From Bdellovibrio sp. ZAP7 (lineage in GTDB: Bacteria; Bdellovibrionota; Bdellovibrionia; Bdellovibrionales; Bdellovibrionaceae), in assembly GCF_006874645.1 (NCBI RefSeq), contig NZ_CP030082.1, positions 1,674,001 through 1,738,000 of the forward strand: a stretch of 64,000 nt of DNA, in the 5' to 3' direction. Below, one piece after another: positions 59,158 through 64,000 of the stretch (its first letter is position 1; each line of letters starts with the position of its first letter). The translations under genes were made by a program, and so were the position numbers. Under the pieces are notes generated by a model. The model was not told the origin of the DNA, searched no databases, and was given only the letters and a program-made list of their open reading frames with translations.

Positions 59158-60567
59158 ATGGCAGAATCATCCAAAAAATCTCTTTTGAAACGCATCAATA
59201 AGCCGCTCGCAAGTTTGAAGCTCGCGGTTTTCATTATTCTTTCGATTGCAACATTGACCGCTGTTGGAACTTTCGTTGAAGCAAAGTACGACGCGTACGC
59301 AGCTAAAAAACTCGTTTACGACACTTGGTACATGTACACAATTATGGGCATGTTGGTGTTGAACTTGGTCGCGGTGATGGTGGATCGCCTGCCGTGGAAA
59401 AGACGTCACGCTTCTTTTGTGCTGGCACATATCGGTATCATCATTCTGCTTTTCGGTGGTTTGCTGACGATGAAATACGGTTTGGATGGTTCCATGCGTA
59501 TCGAAATCGGTCAGAAAAACAACCTCGTGCAAACTCCTGAAACTGATCTTGTGGTCTATAGCTCTTTTGATGGTGATCGCTATTCAAAAACTTTCGAGCA
59601 GGAAGTGGACTTTTTCAAATACCCACCGACAAAAGAAAAGCCGACAGATGTGCCGGTTTATGTGGGCGAGATTAAAGTTGTCGACTACAAAAAATACGTT
59701 CTGCCTTCTCGTAAAGTCGTAGTGGATGAGAGCGGCAAGGCGGGATCTGCTTTGCGTTTCCAAATCCAAAATCCCAATGTGAATGTGATCGAATGGCTGG
59801 TGCAAAAGAAAGCCAACTCCATTCAAACTCACGATTTTGGTCCGGCCCAAGTTCACATCGGTCCTATTCCTGAAAAAGGCCAAGGTCGCAATGAAATTTA
59901 CCTGCAGCCAGATAAAGACAAGGGCGGACTTCGTTACGCTGTTTTCTATAAGGAATCTGAAAAACCTGGTAAAACAGGTTTTGTGAAAGAAGGCGACGTG
60001 TTTAATCCGGGCTTTAAAATGGCTATGGATTTCCGTATCCTAAGATTCATTCCTGCCGCTTTGGAAGACTGGGATCTGCAAGACATGCCAGCGCCAACGC
60101 CATTGACGACCTCTGCGATTCAAATCCTGTTTGAAGGCAAACTTCACTGGGTTCTTTTGAACGACATGGTGAAGCTGTTCACCAAAGATGCGGTTTATCT
60201 TTTCACATACGGCAATCGCCGTATCGACATCGGTTTCCCAATTCAGCTAAAATCCTTTGCGGTGGATCGCTATCAAGGAACAATGAGAGCGGCCGCTTAC
60301 AAAAGCGTCGTGGAAGTTCCGGAGTTGGGCGAGCGTGAGATCTCCATGAATGAACCGATGAAGCACAAAGGTCTTACGGTTTATCAGGCCAGTTTCCAGG
60401 AGGAGAACGGTCACCCAGTGGCTTCGATTTTCTCGGTGAATGCGGATCCAGGTCGCGTGTGGAAATACATGGGCTCACTGATTTTATCGGTCGGTGTGGT
60501 TTTATTGATGTGGTTTAAACATTTAGATTTCAAAATAGCTAAAAAGAAAGAAGACGGGGAAGAATAG
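59158..60567 (+). CDS. Cytochrome c biogenesis protein, ResB/CcsB family
   Basis: This 469-residue protein has three N-terminal helices and one near the C-terminus, with a large periplasmic domain between (about residues 110-430). The first helix region LASLKLAVFIILSIATLTAVGT and the second with LNLVAVMVDRLPW match ResB. With CcsA it forms the system II machinery that attaches haem to apocytochromes c. The stop touches the ATG of the next gene. Downstream multihaem ActA is a likely client. Confidence 0.93.
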   Translation: MAESSKKSLLKRINKPLASLKLAVFIILSIATLTAVGTFVEAKYDAYAAKKLVYDTWYMYTIMGMLVLNLVAVMVDRLPWKRRHASFVLAHIGIIILLFGGLLTMKYGLDGSMRIEIGQKNNLVQTPETDLVVYSSFDGDRYSKTFEQEVDFFKYPPTKEKPTDVPVYVGEIKVVDYKKYVLPSRKVVVDESGKAGSALRFQIQNPNVNVIEWLVQKKANSIQTHDFGPAQVHIGPIPEKGQGRNEIYLQPDKDKGGLRYAVFYKESEKPGKTGFVKEGDVFNPGFKMAMDFRILRFIPAALEDWDLQDMPAPTPLTTSAIQILFEGKLHWVLLNDMVKLFTKDAVYLFTYGNRRIDIGFPIQLKSFAVDRYQGTMRAAAYKSVVEVPELGEREISMNEPMKHKGLTVYQASFQEENGHPVASIFSVNADPGRVWKYMGSLILSVGVVLLMWFKHLDFKIAKKKEDGEE

Positions 60568-62223
60568 ATGAAAAAGCTTTTGCTAGTTTTGACAACAGTT
60601 TTGCTTTCATTCTCCACAGTGGTGGCGTTCGCAAAGCCTGGTGACCAGCTAAAATATCTTCCAGTGCAAGATGGCGGTCGTATTAAACCTTACGACAGTT
60701 TCTCTAAAGAGATGCTGGAGATCGTTTACGGGAAAAGCACTTATGAAGGCCGCAAAGCGACCGAAATTATTCTGACCTGGATGCTTTCTCCGCAAGCCTG
60801 GGCTGACAAGAAAATCTTTGAAGTGCGCAATCACCAGGTCTTGGAGGCTTTGAAACTTCCTAAAGACCAAAGATATTTCAACGGCCAGGAACTTTTTGGC
60901 AGTGAACGTTTCACGCTGATTCGTCAAGAGCTTCAAGCCAAGCGTGAAACCAAAGAAAAATTGAATCCTTATTTCCAGGCGTTGCAACGTCTGGAAAATC
61001 AATTTTTCGTGTTTCAAGAAGTTGCAGCGGGACGCATGATGAAGGTTCTTCCTCCGAAAGAGGGCAGCAACTGGATTGCAGTGGCGGATTTGCCTGAGGC
61101 GTTTCAACAAAAATTCGTGGGTATCACGACGGCATTTGTGACTTATATCGGTCAGGTGGCGAGTGGGGCGAATGCGGCTGATATTGAATCTTCAGCGACA
61201 AAGCTTGATGAAGCTATCGTCGCATTTGAAACGGCGGCCCGTGCGGAAAATCCAACGGCTTACGATCACGATACAAAAATCAAAGCGGAAGTTCACTACA
61301 ACGACTTCCATCCATTCCGTTGGGCTTACGTATTCTATATCCTGGCGGCGATTGTATTATTGCTAGTGTGGGCTCTTTCCAAAGAGTCTATGATGAAGGC
61401 TTCGTGGGTCTTGTTGGGCTTGGGCTTTATTCTGCACACGTATGGTTTCGGTTTGCGGATGTATATTATGGACAGAGCGCCGGTATCTAATATGTACGAG
61501 ACGGTGATTTGGGTTTCTTGGGGCGTGATCTTGTTCGCGTCGATTTTGGAACTTATCTATAAATTCCGTATGATTTTGTTTGCAGGAACATTGGTTTCGG
61601 CGTTCGCGCTTGTGATTGCCGACTTCGCGCCCGCAGTTTTGGATCCTACTTTGCAACCTTTGGAGCCAGTGCTGCGCAGCAATTATTGGTTAACAATCCA
61701 TGTGATGACAATCACTATCAGTTACGCAGCCTTTTTCTTGGCTTTCGGTTTGGGCGACCTTGGTTTGTTCTACTATTTAAAAGGTGAGGAAAAAAATCAC
61801 GAGAAAATTCGCGCGATCGTGACAGCCATTTACAGATCGATGCAAATTGGCGTGGCATTCCTCGCACCCGGAATTATTTTGGGTGGTATCTGGGCGGACT
61901 ATTCTTGGGGCCGTTTCTGGGGTTGGGATCCAAAAGAAACTTGGGCGTTGATTGCGCTTCTTGGTTATTTGGCGGTCCTGCATGCAAGGTACGCAGGAAT
62001 GATCAAAAATTTCGGTATGGTAGTGACAGCGATTATCACTTTCTCTTTAGTGATCATGGCTTGGTACGGGGTGAATTTCGTTCTTGGTGCGGGGCTTCAT
62101 TCTTACGGCTTCGGTGCTGGAGGTATCGAGTATGTGTCTGCTTTTGTGGCTGCACACATGCTGATGGTGCTTTATGTGTGGGTTATCCGTCAGGGTCGCA
62201 CAAAAAAATCTGCAAAATCGTAG
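60568..62223 (+). CDS. ccsA: Cytochrome c assembly protein, CcsA/ResC family
   Basis: This 551-residue protein has a signal peptide followed by a soluble extracytoplasmic domain of about 220 residues (LPVQDGGRIKPYDSF near its start). Eight or so membrane helices follow, with the haem-handling motif WGRFWGWDPKETWAL. Conserved histidines flank it (ILHTYGFGLR and THVMTI-type, with VLHARYAG). It exports haem and ligates it to c-type cytochromes together with ResB. The extra N-terminal domain is seen in CcsA of some lineages. A terminator follows at 62289. Confidence 0.94.
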   Translation: MKKLLLVLTTVLLSFSTVVAFAKPGDQLKYLPVQDGGRIKPYDSFSKEMLEIVYGKSTYEGRKATEIILTWMLSPQAWADKKIFEVRNHQVLEALKLPKDQRYFNGQELFGSERFTLIRQELQAKRETKEKLNPYFQALQRLENQFFVFQEVAAGRMMKVLPPKEGSNWIAVADLPEAFQQKFVGITTAFVTYIGQVASGANAADIESSATKLDEAIVAFETAARAENPTAYDHDTKIKAEVHYNDFHPFRWAYVFYILAAIVLLLVWALSKESMMKASWVLLGLGFILHTYGFGLRMYIMDRAPVSNMYETVIWVSWGVILFASILELIYKFRMILFAGTLVSAFALVIADFAPAVLDPTLQPLEPVLRSNYWLTIHVMTITISYAAFFLAFGLGDLGLFYYLKGEEKNHEKIRAIVTAIYRSMQIGVAFLAPGIILGGIWADYSWGRFWGWDPKETWALIALLGYLAVLHARYAGMIKNFGMVVTAIITFSLVIMAWYGVNFVLGAGLHSYGFGAGGIEYVSAFVAAHMLMVLYVWVIRQGRTKKSAKS

Positions 62224-62288
62224 CAGATTCTTTGCGTAGGAAGTAGCGTCGCTATGCTCCGAGGCGAAAAGCTTTTGCACAAAAAGTA

Positions 62289-62318
62289 AGCGAAAGGGTT
62301 AAAACTCTTTCGCTTTTT
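62289..62318 (+). terminator. Intrinsic terminator after ccsA
   Basis: AGCGAAAG pairs with CTTTCGCT and is followed by a run of four to five T residues. It separates the cytochrome c maturation genes from the alternative complex III genes, so actA must have its own promoter in the following 130 bp. Confidence 0.85.
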
Positions 62319-62453
62319 CAATATGCTTGCAAAAAGAATATGGACAACTGGACTTTTAAGTCATTAAATAAGGGCAAAATAAATATAGGACAGCGTTGTT
62401 GGCCTCAATCCTCAATGTCATTAAGAGGATACGAGTTTGGCAAAAGGATGATT

Positions 62454-62996
62454 ATGCATCGGGTATTTAGAAGTACGACGGCGGGCGTGTTAGCTTGTTT
62501 GAGCGCGCTCATGATTTTTTCAACACTTCTCACGGGTTGTAAATTCCAAACCGGTTGGGGATACAACAAAGGCTACGCTCCAGAGCAACCAATTGCCTTT
62601 GATCACCAATTGCATGCGGGAACCAACAAAATTCAGTGTCAATACTGCCACAATCAAGTGGAAAGAACGAAACACTCGAATATTCCGGCTCTCTCAACTT
62701 GCATGAATTGTCACTTGCAAGTAGCGACAGATAAACCAGGTATTCAAAAACTGCGTGATGCATACGACAGCGGCGGCTCAATTGAGTGGGTTCGCGTTCA
62801 TATGCTTCCAGATTTTGTTCACTTCAACCACAACGCTCACATTGCGAAAGGCGTGAACTGTCAAACGTGTCACGGACCTATCGAAACGATGACGCGCGTG
62901 GAGCAATTCTCTGACCTTTCCATGGGCTGGTGTGTGAACTGTCACCGCCAACCAGAGAACAAAGCTCCTCTTAACTGCTCAACTTGTCACTACTAA
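62454..62996 (+). CDS. actA: Alternative complex III pentahaem cytochrome subunit ActA
   Basis: This 180-residue lipoprotein (signal ending LLTGC) has five CXXCH haem sites: CQYCH, CMNCH, CQTCH, CVNCH and CSTCH. That count and size match ActA of alternative complex III, the quinol:cytochrome c oxidoreductase that replaces bc1. ATG 62454 is chosen (AAAAGG just upstream, proper signal peptide); an ATG at 62340 would prefix 38 irrelevant residues. It is followed after 17 bp by actB. The haem-attachment genes next door suit this product. Confidence 0.93.
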   Translation: MHRVFRSTTAGVLACLSALMIFSTLLTGCKFQTGWGYNKGYAPEQPIAFDHQLHAGTNKIQCQYCHNQVERTKHSNIPALSTCMNCHLQVATDKPGIQKLRDAYDSGGSIEWVRVHMLPDFVHFNHNAHIAKGVNCQTCHGPIETMTRVEQFSDLSMGWCVNCHRQPENKAPLNCSTCHY

Positions 62997-63013
62997 GGGT
63001 TTCGGAAGGTATT

Positions 63014-64000
63014 ATGTCTGAAATGCATACTGATAATGAATTAGAGATGAAAAAAGCGTTGCGCCCGAAGATCGTGCGCGACACGAAATTCTGGGAAACG
63101 ATCGAAGAAAAGATCGGTGATGCTGAATTTCAAAAAATGGCAGAGACAGAGTTTAAATCTTCTCCTCTTCGTGAAAGCGACGGGGAAGACGGTTGGGCAC
63201 GTCGTGAGTTCTTGAAACTTATGGGTGCATCTTTGGCTATGGCGACAGCTTCTTGCGTACGTCGTCCCGTGCAAAAGATCGTTCCATACAACAAAATGCC
63301 TGAAGAGGTTACTCTTGGTCAGGCGAACTACTATTCATCTGCTTTCTTTGATGGTAACGATGCGATGGGCTTGCTTGTTAAAACTCGCGAAGGCCGTCCT
63401 ATTCATATCGAATCAAATCCTTCTCATCCGTTCAGCGCGGGTGGTTTGAGCGCTCGTTCTCAAGCGATTTTGATGTCCCTATACGATCCAGAAAGATTGC
63501 AAGGACCGAAACGCAACTTGTTCAATGAGAAAAAATCAAACTCTCAATTGATCGACGTTAAATGGGAAGAGCTAGATAAAAAAGTATCTGAGCAATTGGT
63601 AAAAGGCGGCGTTGTTGTCCTTTCTGCACCAATCTCTTCTCCTTCAACTCGCGCCGTGATCTCTGACTTCGCTCAAGGCTTCAAAGCTAAGACTGTGGTT
63701 TGGGATGCTTTCGCTCACGAAGAAATCCGTGACGGTCAAAAAGCTTCTTACGGTGAAGAAGTTGTCCCTCAGTACTGGTTCGATAAAGCGAAAATGATCG
63801 TTTCAATCGATGCAGACTTCTTGGGTACTTGGTTGAATCCGACTGCTTACACGCATCAGTTCACGCAAGGCCGTAAAGACATCAAAAACATGAGCCGTAT
63901 GGTTTCCTTCGATTCCAACTACTCATTGACGGGTGCAAATGCGGATATCCGTTTCAAAATCAAACCTTCACAACAACTTGATGTGGTGATGGGTCTTCTT
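63014..64000 (+). CDS. actB: Alternative complex III iron-sulphur/molybdopterin-like subunit ActB, N-terminal part
   Basis: The gene runs off the window end; about 329 residues are visible. A cytoplasmic leader of about 60 residues precedes a Tat-type signal ARREFLKLMGASLAMATASC, as in ActB, and the domain after it resembles a molybdopterin oxidoreductase without cofactor ligands (VKTREGRPIHIESNPSHPF, LYDPERLQGP). The [4Fe-4S] domain expected in ActB lies beyond the window. The position directly after pentahaem actA supports the call. The ATG follows CGGAAGG. Confidence 0.9.
   Translation, partial: MSEMHTDNELEMKKALRPKIVRDTKFWETIEEKIGDAEFQKMAETEFKSSPLRESDGEDGWARREFLKLMGASLAMATASCVRRPVQKIVPYNKMPEEVTLGQANYYSSAFFDGNDAMGLLVKTREGRPIHIESNPSHPFSAGGLSARSQAILMSLYDPERLQGPKRNLFNEKKSNSQLIDVKWEELDKKVSEQLVKGGVVVLSAPISSPSTRAVISDFAQGFKAKTVVWDAFAHEEIRDGQKASYGEEVVPQYWFDKAKMIVSIDADFLGTWLNPTAYTHQFTQGRKDIKNMSRMVSFDSNYSLTGANADIRFKIKPSQQLDVVMGLL

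Noticed and set aside
1-64000. CRISPR arrays, rRNA operons and insertion sequences
   Set aside because: No regularly spaced direct repeats with unique spacers, no rRNA-like sequence and no transposase gene were found; the only tandem arrays are at 2714-2852 and 38189-38251.

Overview
The window reads as chromosomal DNA of a Bdellovibrio-type predatory bacterium (Bdellovibrionota). The basis is the mix of housekeeping clusters, many exported lipoproteins and small beta-barrel proteins, a complete type II secretion operon, an alternative complex III, and divergent purine enzymes. The species is an inference from gene content and protein style, with no database search. Both strands are densely coded, with many 1-20 bp gene overlaps.

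Layout. 1-3.5 kb: end of pnp, an M16 peptidase, dut and a Skp/OmpH-like chaperone, with a 23-bp tandem repeat array fused to the dut terminator. 3.6-8.6 kb: envelope genes (Yip1 membrane protein, hydrolase-like protein, beta-barrels, polyprenol-phosphate mannosyltransferase, an SH3-like/barrel protein, and an exported PD-(D/E)XK-like protein). 8.6-18.2 kb: mutL-miaA-yicC-gmk-rpoZ-rel, ending in a large membrane histidine kinase, a DNA repair / RNA modification / stringent-response block. 18.2-20.5 kb: a trypsin-like lipoprotein, a beta-barrel and a lipoprotein. 20.5-21.3 kb: a gene-free stretch with two long palindromic elements, then ssb. 21.9-35.6 kb: the type II secretion genes gspC-D-E-F and gspG-H-I-J-K-L-M-N on the minus strand, split by a terminator and a very long hairpin between gspF and gspG.

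35.8-39.4 kb: accessory stretch (unknown protein, flavin reductase, HNH endonuclease, tetranucleotide microsatellite, GNAT acetyltransferase, a short coding remnant). 39.4-50.8 kb: a tightly overlapping purine operon purF-E-C-D-N-L-Q-H-M that takes PRPP to IMP, apart from purB and any purK, which are not in the window. 50.9-56.5 kb: a signalling island with a CHASE3-GAF sensor, a histidine kinase plus REC/degenerate HD-GYP regulator, and, divergently, a small protein with a FIST-like protein. 56.5-59.1 kb: GNAT-like protein, cobalamin adenosyltransferase, N-formylglutamate amidohydrolase. 59.1-64 kb: cytochrome c maturation (ResB/CcsB and CcsA) feeding the first two genes of alternative complex III (actA and the start of actB).

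The least explained material is a family of long intergenic palindromes. Three (near 4.3, 20.7 and 21.2 kb) share a GC-rich core of about 65-75 bp, present in both orientations, inside arms that differ completely between copies. In two of them the arms include an inverted copy of the neighbouring gene's 3' end. The signalling island and the exported nuclease-like protein are the other main leads.
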